Shown: piece by piece, positions 25,176-33,921 of the stretch
How positions within the stretch are numbered: position 1 is the stretch's first letter
Layout: every line of letters starts with the position of its first letter
Assembly (NCBI RefSeq): GCF_030269765.1
Contig: NZ_BSTX01000002.1
Span: forward strand, 186,001-250,000
Length of the DNA stretch: 64,000 nucleotides
Reading direction: 5' to 3'
From: Actinorhabdospora filicis
GTDB taxonomy: Bacteria; Actinomycetota; Actinomycetes; Mycobacteriales; Micromonosporaceae
Position numbers and translations under genes: made by a program
Notes under the pieces: model-generated
What the model was told of the DNA's origin: nothing
What the model saw: the letters and a program-made list of their open reading frames with translations, nothing else
Databases searched by the model: none

Positions 25176-26615
25176 TCAGGCCGCCTGGGCGGCCGACTTG
25201 CGGGAGCCGAGCAGCGCGCTCGCGGCGGCGAGCAGGCCGACGACGGCCACGGCGATCACGAAGTAGAGGCCCGGCCGGTACTGCGCGAGGCTCGTCGCGA
25301 CGCCTCCGCTGATGAGGCCGGTGACGACCGCGAGGACGACGGCTCCGCCGATCTGGCCGGAGGTCTGGACGAGGCCGGAGGCCAGTCCCTGCTCGCTGTC
25401 GTCGATGCCCTCGGTGGCCTGGACCATGACCGCGGAGAAGCCGAGGGCGAATCCGATGCCGAGGAGCAGGAAGGAGGGGAGGTAGTCGATGAAGTAGGCC
25501 GGTTCGGCGTCGCCGCCGCGGACGATGAACCAGGCGTAGCCCAGGACGAAGGAGGCCATCGAGGCGATGATCATCGGCCGGGTGCCGAAGCGGTCGATGA
25601 GCTTGCCCGCCAGCGGTGACAGGAAGGCCACGATGATTCCGGCCGGGGCGAGCGCGAGGGCCATGTTCAGCGGCTCCCACTTGAGGGTGTTCTGCAGGTA
25701 GAGGGACACGATGGTCTGGAAGCTGATGTAGGAGCCGAAGATCGCCAGGGCGGCCAGGTTGGCGCGCACGATCGAGGCGGCCTTGAAGATTCCCAGGCGG
25801 ACCAGGGGCTCGCGGACCTTCTTCTGGATGAGGAAGAACGCGGCCAGCAGTGCCACGGCGGCCACGGTCGTGGCGGTCACGAGGGGCGTGAAGCCGGTCT
25901 CGGGGACGGTGACGATGGTGTAGACCGCGGCGAGCATGCCGCCGGTGAGGGTGGCGGCTCCGGCGAAGTCGATGCGTCCGCGCTCGGTGTTCTCGGTCTT
26001 GGGGACGACGATGAACGCGGCGATGAGGACGACGGCGACGGCGGCGACCGGGGCGAAGAAGGTCAGGCGCCAGTCGATGCCGGTCAGGAAGCCGGAGACG
26101 ATGAGGCCGGAGGCGTAACCGGTGGCGCCGAAGATGGTGAACAGCGACAGGGCCCGGTTGCGGTCGTGGCCTTCCTTGAAGGTCGTGGTGATGATCGACA
26201 GCGCGGCGGGTGCGGTGAAGGCCGCGGCCAGTCCCTTGACGATGCGGCTGGCGATCAGCAGGCCGCCGGAGTCGACCAGTCCGCCGACCAGTGAGGCGAT
26301 GCCGAACACCGCTAGGGCCACCAGGAAGACCTTGCGCCTGCCGAGCAGGTCGGAGGCGCGGCCGCCGAGCAGCAGCAGGCCGCCGTAGCCGAGGATGTAG
26401 CCGTTCACGATCCACTGGAGGCTCTCGGTCTGCATGCCGAGTTCGGTTCCGATGGACGGCAGGGCCACGCCGACCATCGACACGTCGAGCGCGTCCAGGA
26501 ACATCGCCAGTCCGGCGACGAACAGGATGGCCCACAGTTTGGTGCCCCACTTGTGGGAGGCGGCAGGGGTAGAGGGGTCGGTCGTGGGCTGGTGTCGCGT
26601 GTCAGTCAGGGTCAC
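25176..26615 (-). CDS. MFS drug exporter (EmrB/QacA type) under MarR control
   Basis: 479 aa from GTG 26615; an upstream TTG is less likely. It has about 14 hydrophobic segments. LDALDVSMVGVALPSIGTEL marks TMS1, and motif A reads GGRASDLLGRRKVFL. A proton-driven exporter in the cytoplasmic membrane. It diverges from a MarR-family regulator across an AT-rich spacer with inverted repeats, the usual layout of a ligand-induced efflux pump and its repressor. The ribosome-binding site is poor, so the start is the least certain part. Confidence 0.85.
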   Translation of the reverse strand: MTLTDTRHQPTTDPSTPAASHKWGTKLWAILFVAGLAMFLDALDVSMVGVALPSIGTELGMQTESLQWIVNGYILGYGGLLLLGGRASDLLGRRKVFLVALAVFGIASLVGGLVDSGGLLIASRIVKGLAAAFTAPAALSIITTTFKEGHDRNRALSLFTIFGATGYASGLIVSGFLTGIDWRLTFFAPVAAVAVVLIAAFIVVPKTENTERGRIDFAGAATLTGGMLAAVYTIVTVPETGFTPLVTATTVAAVALLAAFFLIQKKVREPLVRLGIFKAASIVRANLAALAIFGSYISFQTIVSLYLQNTLKWEPLNMALALAPAGIIVAFLSPLAGKLIDRFGTRPMIIASMASFVLGYAWFIVRGGDAEPAYFIDYLPSFLLLGIGFALGFSAVMVQATEGIDDSEQGLASGLVQTSGQIGGAVVLAVVTGLISGGVATSLAQYRPGLYFVIAVAVVGLLAAASALLGSRKSAAQAA

Positions 26616-26636
26616 GTCCGGAAAACTACATGCCCT

Positions 26637-26655
26637 TGCATTGGATGTCAATGCA
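26637..26655. promoter_or_regulatory. Candidate MarR operator 1
   Basis: TGCATTG, 5-bp spacer, CAATGCA: perfect 7-bp arms in the AT-rich interval between the divergent MFS and marR-type genes. Confidence 0.6.
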
Positions 26656-26667
26656 TTAAACGCGGTG

Positions 26668-26688
26668 ACATGTAATGCAGTCGCATGT
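26668..26688. promoter_or_regulatory. Candidate MarR operator 2
   Basis: ACATG, 11-bp spacer, CATGT, overlapping the region just before the regulator start. It is weaker in symmetry than operator 1 but shares the ATGCA/TGCAT core. Confidence 0.4.
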
Positions 26689-26701
26689 TAATCTTCCGGT
26701 C

Positions 26702-27091
26702 ATGGGAGAACCCACCGACGTAGAGGTGTGCGACCAGTGGTGCGCGACACTTCGAGCGGTCCACGTCACCTCTGCCGCGCTGGAGCACGCCCTGGAGGCC
26801 GAGCACGGCCTGGGCCTCAGTGAGTTCCAGGTCCTCCTCGTCCTCGCCGGCGTCGAGCCGGGACGGGCGAAGATGAGGCTGAAGGACCTGGAGGCCAAGA
26901 TGTATTTGAGCCAGAGTGCGCTCTCCCGGACCGTCGCCCGCCTCCACGACGCGGGGCTCCTGACCAGGGCCGCCTGCGAGCTCGACCGGCGGGCCCTCTT
27001 CGTGGAACTGAGCGAGTCCGGGCGCAAGCGTTACGAGGACGCCCTGCCGACCCACATGAGGGTGCTGCGGGAGCAGGTCGCCGCGGTCTGA
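26702..27091 (+). CDS. MarR-family transcriptional regulator
   Basis: 129 aa from ATG 26702 (MGEPTDVEVCDQW). An in-frame ATG at 26675 would add nine residues, and neither has a clear ribosome-binding site. The winged-helix region reads LSEFQVLLVLAG, LKDLEAKMYLSQSALSRTVARLHDAGLLTR, then the wing with ACELDRRALFVELSESGR. This is the standard MarR dimer layout. It most likely represses the divergent MFS exporter and itself by binding the palindromes in the intergenic region. Confidence 0.88.
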   Translation: MGEPTDVEVCDQWCATLRAVHVTSAALEHALEAEHGLGLSEFQVLLVLAGVEPGRAKMRLKDLEAKMYLSQSALSRTVARLHDAGLLTRAACELDRRALFVELSESGRKRYEDALPTHMRVLREQVAAV

Positions 27092-27116
27092 GCGCGGGCC
27101 GGCGACGCGATGACCG

Positions 27117-28109
27117 TCACCGGTGCGCCGGTGCCGGGCTCGCGGGAGTCCGCTCGGCGCGCCGCCGCATCCCGACCGCGCCCAGGGCGAGCACCAGCAG
27201 CACCGCCGCCGTGTTGTGGATGTACCGCGCCACGGGATCGACGTCGCCGATCGGGTCGCTGAAGAACCCGGCCGCCGCGCTCGTGGCCAGCCCGCCCGCC
27301 GCCATGGCCGCCTGATGGGCCATGGTCCAGCGCGACGAGCGCGCCATCCACGAGATCAGCACGGCGGCCAGCGCGAGCAGCAGCACGGCTCCGGTCGCGC
27401 CGAGCCACGTCTCGGGCATGAACTGGAAGGCACCGGCCAGCACGAAGGCGATCAGCCCGGCCGGGACCGGCGCCGGGACGCGCCGCTCACGCGCGGGCGC
27501 TCGCCGCGTCCCCCTCGTGAAGGCGAAGACGACCAGGGCGAGCGCGACAGCGGCCGCTCCGGTGATCTGTGCGGGTGTGGCGTGGTCGGTCTCGGTCTCC
27601 AGGTGGAAGCGCAGGACGACGAAGGCCGCGCCCAGGTACAGGACGGCGGCCAGCAGCAGTCCCGGCAGCTTCAGCCACGGCTCGCGGGAGCGTCCGGCGG
27701 CCTCGGTCAGCGCGATGGGCGCGCCGAAGCTCCACAGCGCGTGCCCGGTGGTGAAGGCGATCGCGGTGGTGGCGCTCAAGCCGAGTGGGGCGATGAAGGT
27801 GCCCTCGGTCAGCGCCGTCCAGTAGTCGATGCCCCGGTAGCTCTGGCTGAACATCGACTGGTCGATCACTCCTGCCTGCACGACACCGGCGGCCGCCGCC
27901 AGCGCGATGATCCCCGGCCAGCCGACCCCGTAGCGGCGCGCGAGCTCACGGATCAGCAGCGCCGGAGCCCCGTAGAGCGGCACGAAGATGACCAGGTTGC
28001 CCAGCAGCGTCGCCGGACTCCCGGTGCTGTCGTCATAGCCGGACAGGTACTCGGCGCACACCGGCGCGAGCACCAGCAGCATCGCGGCCAGACCCCAGCG
28101 GGCCCTCAT
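27117..28109 (-). CDS. Multi-pass membrane protein of unknown function
   Basis: 330 aa, about nine hydrophobic helices (LAAMLLVLAPVCAEYL; LVIFVPLYGAPALLIREL; IIALAAAAGVVQAGVID, and others). It starts MRARWGLAAM with an ATGA overlap with the upstream small membrane gene, so the two are coupled. The segment CAEYLSGYDDS and a conserved-looking GIDYWTAL lie on loops. I recognise no transporter or enzyme motif. Possibly a two-component integral membrane complex with its neighbour. Confidence 0.7.
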   Translation of the reverse strand: MRARWGLAAMLLVLAPVCAEYLSGYDDSTGSPATLLGNLVIFVPLYGAPALLIRELARRYGVGWPGIIALAAAAGVVQAGVIDQSMFSQSYRGIDYWTALTEGTFIAPLGLSATTAIAFTTGHALWSFGAPIALTEAAGRSREPWLKLPGLLLAAVLYLGAAFVVLRFHLETETDHATPAQITGAAAVALALVVFAFTRGTRRAPARERRVPAPVPAGLIAFVLAGAFQFMPETWLGATGAVLLLALAAVLISWMARSSRWTMAHQAAMAAGGLATSAAAGFFSDPIGDVDPVARYIHNTAAVLLVLALGAVGMRRRAERTPASPAPAHR

Positions 28110-28336
28110 CCCTCCGCCACCTTCGCGCCGAGCAGCATCACGGCCACCCCGAGGACCGCCACGCTGAGATTGGCGTAGAGCTCATGGCCGGTCACGAACC
28201 CCACGTGCGGGATCACGTAGCGGTTGAAGGCGTTGAGGAACCCGCCCATGATCGGCTGCGTCCACAGGTGATCGATGGCGCCGCTGACGCCCATCACGGC
28301 CAGCAGGAACCCGGCCGTCTCGACGATCTTCTTCAT
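28106..28336 (-). CDS. Small membrane protein, 76 aa
   Basis: Starts MKKIVETAGFLLAVMGVSGA. Two hydrophobic segments (about residues 8-22 and 50-72) flank GHELYANLS. The stop overlaps the start of the 330-aa membrane protein by 4 nt (ATGA). The function is unknown; the coupling suggests a subunit or accessory protein of that neighbour. Confidence 0.6.
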   Translation of the reverse strand: MKKIVETAGFLLAVMGVSGAIDHLWTQPIMGGFLNAFNRYVIPHVGFVTGHELYANLSVAVLGVAVMLLGAKVAEG

Positions 28337-28504
28337 GCCGCCGACGCTAGGGACGCCACCCGGCCGCGCGGATCGGGCGAGAGCCTCGCGCCGGGGCGAC
28401 CGAGGCATCGCGTTCGGGCGCCCGCGCGCGACGAGAGTATGGACTCCGGCGACTTAGGTATCGCACGGCCGGTGATGATCATCCGGGCCGGTAGGTTCGG
28501 GCGC

Positions 28505-29623
28505 ATGAGGCGACGGCGGAACGCACGCGACTGGGCGGTGGACCTGACCGCCTTCGTGCTGGCCGCGCTCTTCGGGCTGTTTTTGGCCGGGACGCGCGTC
28601 GACGAGGGCGCGCTGCCCGACCCGTCGTGGCTGTTCACCCTCGACCAGATCGCCGGGGTCCTCGGCTGCGCGGCCCTGTGGCTGCGGCGGCGATGGCCCG
28701 TCGGGCTCGCGTTCGGCCTGATCGTGCTCTCGGCGTTCTCGGAGCTGGTCTCCGGCGCGCTGCTGGTCGCGCTGTTCACCGTGGCCGTCCACGAGCGGCT
28801 GCGCACCACCATCGCGGCCTTCGCCGCCGGTGTGGCCGCCGGTGGCGTCTACGCGTTCCTGCGCCCGGAGCCGCAGGCGGCGACCGGGATCATGCTCGGC
28901 GCCTCCCTCGCCCTCGCCGCGGTCGGGTGGGGGCTGTTCGTGCACCACCGGCGGCGGCTCCTGGAATCCCTGCGCGAGCGCGCCCGCCGCGCCGAGGAGG
29001 AGGCGGGGATGCGCGCCGAGCGCGCCCGCCGCGACACCCGCGACGCCATCGCCCGCGAGATCCACGACGTCCTCGGGCACCGGCTGTCGCTGCTGAGCCT
29101 GCACGCCGGTGCCCTGGAGTTCCGCCCGGACGCGCCCGCCGCCGACGTCTCGCGCGCGGCCGGGGTGATCCGGGAGAACGCCCACCTCGCCCTCCAGGAC
29201 CTGCGCGAGGTCATCGGCGTGCTGCGCGCGCCCGTCGGTGAGCTGCCCACCCCCGGCATCGGTGACCTGGCGCGGCTGGCGGCCGAGACCGTCGACGCCG
29301 GGACGCCCGTCGACCTGCGCGTGGCCGCCGAGGGTCTCCCCGACACCACCGGGCGCACGGTCTACCGCGTGGTCCAGGAGGCGCTGACCAATGCCCGCAA
29401 GCACGCCCCCGGAGCGCCCGTCGAGGTCGTGGTCGATGGCGCGGTGGGGGAGGGGCTGGGCGTGGAGGTGTCCAATCCGCTCACCGGCGGTCCCGGCGGC
29501 GAGGGCGGCGGGGCGGGCCTGATCGGGCTGGCCGAGCGCGTCGCGCTCGCCGGGGGCGAGCTCACACACGGTGCCGAAGGCGGGCGGTGGCGGGTCGCGG
29601 CCCGGCTACCCTGGCCGTCATGA
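28505..29623 (+). CDS. NarL-type sensor histidine kinase
   Basis: 372 aa from ATG 28505. About five membrane helices fill residues 10-150. A coiled linker rich in Arg/Glu follows. The HisKA_3 box reads IAREIHDVLGHRLSLLSLH with the phospho-accepting His, and the HATPase_c domain reads VQEALTNARKHAPG and GAGLIGLAERVALAGG. There is no extracytoplasmic sensor domain, so it is an intramembrane-sensing type. Its TGA overlaps the ATG of the response regulator (ATGA). The signal is unknown. Confidence 0.9.
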   Translation: MRRRRNARDWAVDLTAFVLAALFGLFLAGTRVDEGALPDPSWLFTLDQIAGVLGCAALWLRRRWPVGLAFGLIVLSAFSELVSGALLVALFTVAVHERLRTTIAAFAAGVAAGGVYAFLRPEPQAATGIMLGASLALAAVGWGLFVHHRRRLLESLRERARRAEEEAGMRAERARRDTRDAIAREIHDVLGHRLSLLSLHAGALEFRPDAPAADVSRAAGVIRENAHLALQDLREVIGVLRAPVGELPTPGIGDLARLAAETVDAGTPVDLRVAAEGLPDTTGRTVYRVVQEALTNARKHAPGAPVEVVVDGAVGEGLGVEVSNPLTGGPGGEGGGAGLIGLAERVALAGGELTHGAEGGRWRVAARLPWPS

Positions 29624-30285
29624 CCACCGTGATCGACGTCCTCATCGTCGACGACGACCCGCTGGTGCGGGCGGGCCTGTCGATGATGCTCGGCGGGGCC
29701 GGTGACCTGCGGGTGGTCGGTGAGGCCGGGGACGGCGGTGAGGTCCCGGCGCTGGTGGCGTCGCTGTCGCCGCGGGTGGTGCTGATGGACGTGCGGATGC
29801 CCGGTGTGGACGGTCTGGCCGCCACCGAGGCGCTGCGGGCGCGGCCCGGGGCGCCGGAGGTGATCGTGCTGACCACCTTCGACGCCGACGAGCACGTGCT
29901 GCGGGCGCTGCGCGCCGGGGCGGCGGGGTTCCTGCTCAAGGACACCCCGCCGGCCGAGATCGTCGAGGCCGTGCGGCAGGTGGCCGGTGGGCGGCCGGTG
30001 CTGTCGCCGTCGGTGACGCGCCGCCTGATGGCCCGCGTCGCCGAAGAGGGCGGCGACGAGCGGCGGGCGGCGGCGATCCGGCGGCTGGCGGGCCTGAACG
30101 AGCGGGAGCGGGACGTGGCCGCGCAAGTCGGGCACGGCCGCTCCAACGCCGAGATCGGGCGGGCGCTGCACCTGAGCGTGCCCACGGTCAAGACGCACGT
30201 GTCGGCGGTCCTGGCCAAACTGGGCATGAACAACCGGGTGCAGATCGCCCTCCTCGTCCACGACGCGGGCCTGCTGGACGGCTAG
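29620..30285 (+). CDS. NarL/FixJ-family response regulator
   Basis: 221 aa. Receiver domain: VDDDPLVRAGL acidic pocket, phosphorylated Asp in VVLMDVRMPG, Lys in GFLLKDTPP. C-terminal LuxR helix-turn-helix: LNERERDVAAQVGHGRSNAEIGRAL, then VPTVKTHVSAVLAKLGM. It is translated from an ATG overlapping the kinase stop. Its stop codon shares a CTAG with the stop of the convergent gene. It is the partner of the kinase at 28505; targets are unknown. Confidence 0.92.
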   Translation: MTTVIDVLIVDDDPLVRAGLSMMLGGAGDLRVVGEAGDGGEVPALVASLSPRVVLMDVRMPGVDGLAATEALRARPGAPEVIVLTTFDADEHVLRALRAGAAGFLLKDTPPAEIVEAVRQVAGGRPVLSPSVTRRLMARVAEEGGDERRAAAIRRLAGLNERERDVAAQVGHGRSNAEIGRALHLSVPTVKTHVSAVLAKLGMNNRVQIALLVHDAGLLDG

Positions 30286-31433
30286 AGCGCGTTGGCGCCC
30301 GGGTTGCGCGACCACGCGAGCACCCGCGCGGCCTGCTGGGAGAACTCGTCCCAGGTGACGCGGCTGGCGTAGATCTGGCGGATCTCGAAGGGGATCACCG
30401 GGCGGGCCATCTGGGCGCGGTCGATGCCGACCTCCTTCATGCCGCCGAACAGGATCTGCTGGGAGTACTCGTTGTTGCTGCCGAATCCGGCGCCGAGGAA
30501 GTCGCCGAGGCTGGCCTCGCCGTGCTCGTCGCTTTCGAGGACGTAGCCCTCGGGCAGGTCGAGGCCGTGCTGCTGCTCCAGCTTGGTGGCGATGGCGTTG
30601 AGGACGGCCTCCTTCTCATCGGCCAGGAACTGCTTGGCGGGGTCGGAGAGCAGCTCGTGCAGCTCGCAGAGCATCGCCCTGGGCAACGCGGCGATCTTGT
30701 TCTTGGGGACCTTGGTGCCGTAGGGCTGCTGGTTGTCGACGTTGTCGATCTTGTTCTGGTTGATGGGGCGCTCCTTGCGCACGTCCCGCAGCGCCAGGTT
30801 GAGGGTGCGGTCGACCCAGACGGCGGCGTGCATGTACAGCAGGGCGATGTGCCCGCGCAGCTCGGTGCCCGCTGCGGCGTTGTTGATGGTGGCCGCGTTG
30901 GCGTGGACGAGGGTGTCGGCGGCGGCGAGGGCGTTCGTCAGGTGGGTCTTGGCGCGGTTGCGGGCGGAGTCGTCGCGGATCACGGTGTGGATGCCGCCGA
31001 GCATCTGCCGCCACTGCGAGGGCGGGAAGCCGACGGAGTAGTGGACGAGGAGCCTGTTGTCGTCGACGCCGGGGCAGGGCCCGGCGATGGCGGTGCCTCC
31101 GTTCTTGACGAACTGGATCGCCATGTTCTCCGGCGCGTGGTTGGCCAGCAGGGCGTCGAGTCGGCCGGTGGCGCCGTAGAGCAGGTCGCGGGTGGAGCGC
31201 AGGGCGCGGATCCGGTCGTCGAGGGCGTTCTGGGCGGCCACGGCCGACACCGTGTACTGGTCGAAGTGCTCGGTGACGAACTCCAGGTTGGAGATCTGCT
31301 GCCCGCCGATGGTGACCTTGTCGCTGACCAGCCGGAACCAGGGGTGCTCCACCAGGCGGGTGTCGCCGGGGAGGTTGTCGGCGTTGGAGTCGGTGATCCT
31401 GCGGTGCATTTCGAGCTCGAAGCCCATGGCCAT
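30282..31433 (-). CDS. Hypothetical protein with a GFELE N-terminal motif (amidoligase-like fold suspected)
   Basis: 383 aa, soluble, with lower Ala content and more Asn/Gln/His than its neighbours. It begins MAMGFELEMHRR; later come WFRLVSDK and LEFVTEHFDQ, then LVHYSVGFPPSQW. The order G-x-E-x-E, aromatic-x-L-V-x-D, L-E-x-V-T is reminiscent of the glutamine-synthetase-like amidoligase superfamily, where the Glu residues hold metal and ATP. I have no alignment to prove it. The C-terminal half is helical and unrecognised. The context (two-component system, small membrane protein) gives no hint. ATG 31427 is an alternative start. Confidence 0.5.
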   Translation of the reverse strand: MAMGFELEMHRRITDSNADNLPGDTRLVEHPWFRLVSDKVTIGGQQISNLEFVTEHFDQYTVSAVAAQNALDDRIRALRSTRDLLYGATGRLDALLANHAPENMAIQFVKNGGTAIAGPCPGVDDNRLLVHYSVGFPPSQWRQMLGGIHTVIRDDSARNRAKTHLTNALAAADTLVHANAATINNAAAGTELRGHIALLYMHAAVWVDRTLNLALRDVRKERPINQNKIDNVDNQQPYGTKVPKNKIAALPRAMLCELHELLSDPAKQFLADEKEAVLNAIATKLEQQHGLDLPEGYVLESDEHGEASLGDFLGAGFGSNNEYSQQILFGGMKEVGIDRAQMARPVIPFEIRQIYASRVTWDEFSQQAARVLAWSRNPGANAL

Positions 31434-31536
31434 GAGGCCACCGCCTTTCGGGTACGGGTGGCTTCGACGTTATGGGGGATTCGCCGCGATCATCCAGGGA
31501 CGAAGGGCATATATGGCCTGCCTGGGGGAGCAGGGC

Positions 31537-32139
31537 TCACTTCCCGAGCGGGCCCAGGCGCGTCCAGCGGCGCTCGTACTCGCCGATCCAGCGTCCGGGC
31601 GCGAAGCGGCCGACGGCGGTCTCCAGTGCGCGCCGGTCGCCGCCGGCGAGCAGGACGTAGCGCAGGCGCGGGCCCTGCGGCGGCTCGTCGACGTGCCATG
31701 CGGCGAGGTCGGGACGCTCGTGGCGCAGGTACACCTCCAGCGCGTAGTTCTCCTTGATGCGCAGGGAGTCGCTGAGGCGGGGCGCGCGCAGGTAGCCCAC
31801 GCCGACGCCGCCGATCTCGTCCCAGAGGGTGACCTGGAGGCGTCCCTCGCGCAGCCACCACACGCCGGTGGCGTCGACGGCCACGCCGGGCAGCAGGTGG
31901 GCGCGGCGGGGCAGGGTCGCCGCGGCGTAGGCGCAGCCCAGGCACAGCAGCGCGCACCCGCAGGTCATGACGCCGCCGATGACCTTCTCGGCGGTCTGCT
32001 CGAAGTCGCCGGTGCGGAAGGCGTTGACCAGCAGCAGGGTGAGGACGGCGAAGAGCGCGACGCCGAGCAGCAGGCGCAGCGCGTGGCGGCGTCCGCCGTG
32101 CCGTGACCACACCGCCTCGGCGGCCGGGACCGGATGCAT
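31537..32139 (-). CDS. Membrane-anchored hypothetical protein, 200 aa
   Basis: Two adjacent hydrophobic segments (about residues 20-40 ALRLLLGVALFAVLTLLLV and 53-75 with GGVMTCGCALLCLGCAYAA) are followed by a C-terminal cytosolic domain. That domain has beta-rich character (VAVDATGVWWLREGRLQVTLWDEIGGVGV, a PH-like pattern). Bacterial PH-domain membrane proteins look similar. No catalytic motif is seen. Confidence 0.65.
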   Translation of the reverse strand: MHPVPAAEAVWSRHGGRRHALRLLLGVALFAVLTLLLVNAFRTGDFEQTAEKVIGGVMTCGCALLCLGCAYAAATLPRRAHLLPGVAVDATGVWWLREGRLQVTLWDEIGGVGVGYLRAPRLSDSLRIKENYALEVYLRHERPDLAAWHVDEPPQGPRLRYVLLAGGDRRALETAVGRFAPGRWIGEYERRWTRLGPLGK

Positions 32140-32176
32140 GCCGACACGGTAGCCGCCGTGGGTGAACGCCGGATTC

Positions 32177-32191
32177 TCTGCTGACAGCAGA
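32177..32191. promoter_or_regulatory. Perfect 15-bp palindrome upstream of the clpP pair
   Basis: TCTGCTG, A, CAGCAGA, 71 bp before the first ClpP start codon. It is a likely operator for the XRE regulator encoded just beyond the pair, which belongs to the family known to control clp genes in actinomycetes. Confidence 0.6.
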
Positions 32192-32262
32192 TCGCCTTGT
32201 CAGCGGCGGTGCGGGCGGCACATCGTTGGTCTGGCAAGCAATGTCGATTGAAGGAGAGGCCG

Positions 32263-32865
32263 ATGCAGACCACCATCAGCGGCTCGCTGGACGACCAGCT
32301 GGCCGCGCGACTGCTCCAGCAGCGGATCATCGTGCTCGGCACCGAGGTCGACGACCAGGTCGCCAACCGTTTGTGCGCGCAGTTGCTGCTGTTGTCGGCG
32401 GAGGACCCCAAGGGCGACATCAGCCTGTACATCAACTCACCCGGCGGCTCGGTCAGCGCCGGGCTGGCCATCTACGACACGATGCGCCTGATCCCCAATG
32501 ACGTCAGCACGCTGGTGATGGGCCTGGCGGCGAGCATGGGCCAGTTCCTGCTGTGCGCGGGGACGCCCGGCAAGCGCTACAGCCTCCCGCACTCGCAGGT
32601 GCTGATGCACCAGGGCTCGGCCGGTTTCGGTGGCACGGCCGCCGATGTGGAGATCTACGCCGGTCAGCTGGAGCGGATCGGGAACCTGATGAACCGGCTG
32701 ACGGCCGAGCACACCGGTCAGACGGCGGAGACGATCGAGAAGGACGGGTTGCGGGACCGCTGGTTCAGCGCCGAGGAGGCCCGTGACTACGGGATGATCG
32801 ACCACATCGTCGAGCGCGTCTCGGATGTGCGCCCGACCGTCGCGCAGCGCCGGGTGGGGGTGTGA
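32263..32865 (+). CDS. ATP-dependent Clp protease proteolytic subunit (first of pair)
   Basis: 200 aa, AAGGAGAGG site before ATG 32263. All hallmarks of ClpP are present: [20 protein letters not shown], nucleophile Ser in [11 protein letters not shown], catalytic His in VLMHQGSAG, and Asp in [16 protein letters not shown]. It forms the barrel that degrades proteins fed by ClpX or ClpC ATPases. No long propeptide is visible. It is coupled to a second, divergent ClpP, so a mixed two-ring complex is likely. The convergent ClgR/PopR-like regulator suggests stress-conditional expression, as for the extra clpP operons of Streptomyces. Confidence 0.93.
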   Translation: MQTTISGSLDDQLAARLLQQRIIVLGTEVDDQVANRLCAQLLLLSAEDPKGDISLYINSPGGSVSAGLAIYDTMRLIPNDVSTLVMGLAASMGQFLLCAGTPGKRYSLPHSQVLMHQGSAGFGGTAADVEIYAGQLERIGNLMNRLTAEHTGQTAETIEKDGLRDRWFSAEEARDYGMIDHIVERVSDVRPTVAQRRVGV

Positions 32866-32867
32866 TC

Positions 32868-33485
32868 ATGTCGCAGTACACGATTCCGACGGTCATCGAG
32901 AAGACCCCGAACGGTGAGCGGGCCTTCGACATCTACTCGCGGCTGCTCAAGGAGCGGATCATCTTCCTGGGCACCGAGATCGACGACGGTGTGGCCAATG
33001 TCGTGATGGCGCAGCTGCTGCACCTGGAGTCGGAGAACCCCGACATGGAGATCGGGCTCTACATCAACTCACCCGGTGGTTCCTTCAGCGCGCTGAACGC
33101 CATCTACGACACGATGCAGTTCATCCGGCCCAGCATCGCCACCTACTGCATGGGGCAGGCCAGCTCGGCGGCGGCGGTGCTGCTGGCGGCCGGTGCGCCC
33201 GGGCGGCGCCTGGTGCTGCCGCGCGCGAAGGTGATGCTGCATCAGCCGTCGAGTCAGGCCCGGGGCACGCTCCCGGACCTGGCGGTGCAGGCCAAGGAGG
33301 TCGCGCGGGTGCGGGCCGAGATGGACGAGATCCTCTCGCTGCACACCGGGCACCCGGTCGACAAGATCCGTGAGGACACCGACCGCAACAAGACCTTCAC
33401 CGCCGCCGAGGCCGTCGCCTACGGGCTGGCCGACAGGGTGATCAGCAGCCGCAAGGCGGCCAAGGCACCGGCAACGGCGCGCTGA
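32868..33485 (+). CDS. Clp protease proteolytic subunit (second of pair) with Asn in place of the catalytic Asp
   Basis: 205 aa from ATG 32868, with a GGGGG site 7 nt upstream. GTG 32862, overlapping the previous stop, is possible. It has [20 protein letters not shown], Ser in [13 protein letters not shown], and His in VMLHQPSSQ. At the third triad position the sequence is [14 protein letters not shown], whereas ClpP proteins normally have (E/D)RD. Asp to Asn at this site is known from Listeria ClpP1, which needs its partner ClpP for full function. I infer a heteromeric protease with the upstream subunit. Confidence 0.9.
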   Translation: MSQYTIPTVIEKTPNGERAFDIYSRLLKERIIFLGTEIDDGVANVVMAQLLHLESENPDMEIGLYINSPGGSFSALNAIYDTMQFIRPSIATYCMGQASSAAAVLLAAGAPGRRLVLPRAKVMLHQPSSQARGTLPDLAVQAKEVARVRAEMDEILSLHTGHPVDKIREDTDRNKTFTAAEAVAYGLADRVISSRKAAKAPATAR

Positions 33486-33845
33486 TCAGGCCGCGAGGCA
33501 GTAGGCGTTCCCGGCCCCGTGCGTCCGCGCGCGGGCCGGGACGGCGTCCAGGTGGACGACCGGGACGCGGCGGGCGCGGTCGGCGATGAGCGTGGCGGCG
33601 ACCTCGGTGAGCACCTCGGCCAGGTCGATGCGCAGGGCCTCGCAGATGGCGGCCAGGACCTCCGAGGAGGCCTCCTTGCGTCCGCGCTCCAGCTCCGAGA
33701 GGTACTGCATGGACACCCGGGCCATGCGGGCCACGTCGGCGAGGGTGCGTCCCTGCTGGAGGCGGTAGCGGCGCAGGACGCCGCCGATGAGGGTGCGCAG
33801 CAGCCGCGACCGTCGCACGTCGGTGGGCTCGACCGGATCCGCCAT
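33486..33845 (-). CDS. XRE-family regulator of the ClgR/PopR type
   Basis: 119 aa. Helix-turn-helix at residues about 22-80: LRRYRLQQGRTLADVARMARVSMQYLSELERGRKEASSEVLAAICEAL, split by turns as in ClgR/PopR, including the characteristic LSELERGRKEASSE. The protein ends ...YCLAA. In Streptomyces, ClgR and PopR carry a C-terminal Ala-Ala that makes them ClpP substrates, so this tail suggests feedback by proteolysis. It is convergent with the clpP pair. A match to the published ClgR box lies about 77 bp upstream, suggesting autoregulation. ClgR versus PopR cannot be decided here. Confidence 0.82.
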   Translation of the reverse strand: MADPVEPTDVRRSRLLRTLIGGVLRRYRLQQGRTLADVARMARVSMQYLSELERGRKEASSEVLAAICEALRIDLAEVLTEVAATLIADRARRVPVVHLDAVPARARTHGAGNAYCLAA

Positions 33846-33921
33846 GTCATCGCTCCTCGGGTGTGGCGCGGCTGCTCTCGTCCAGCTATACCGGCGTCCA
33901 CGGCGGGTTCGGAAACGTGTT

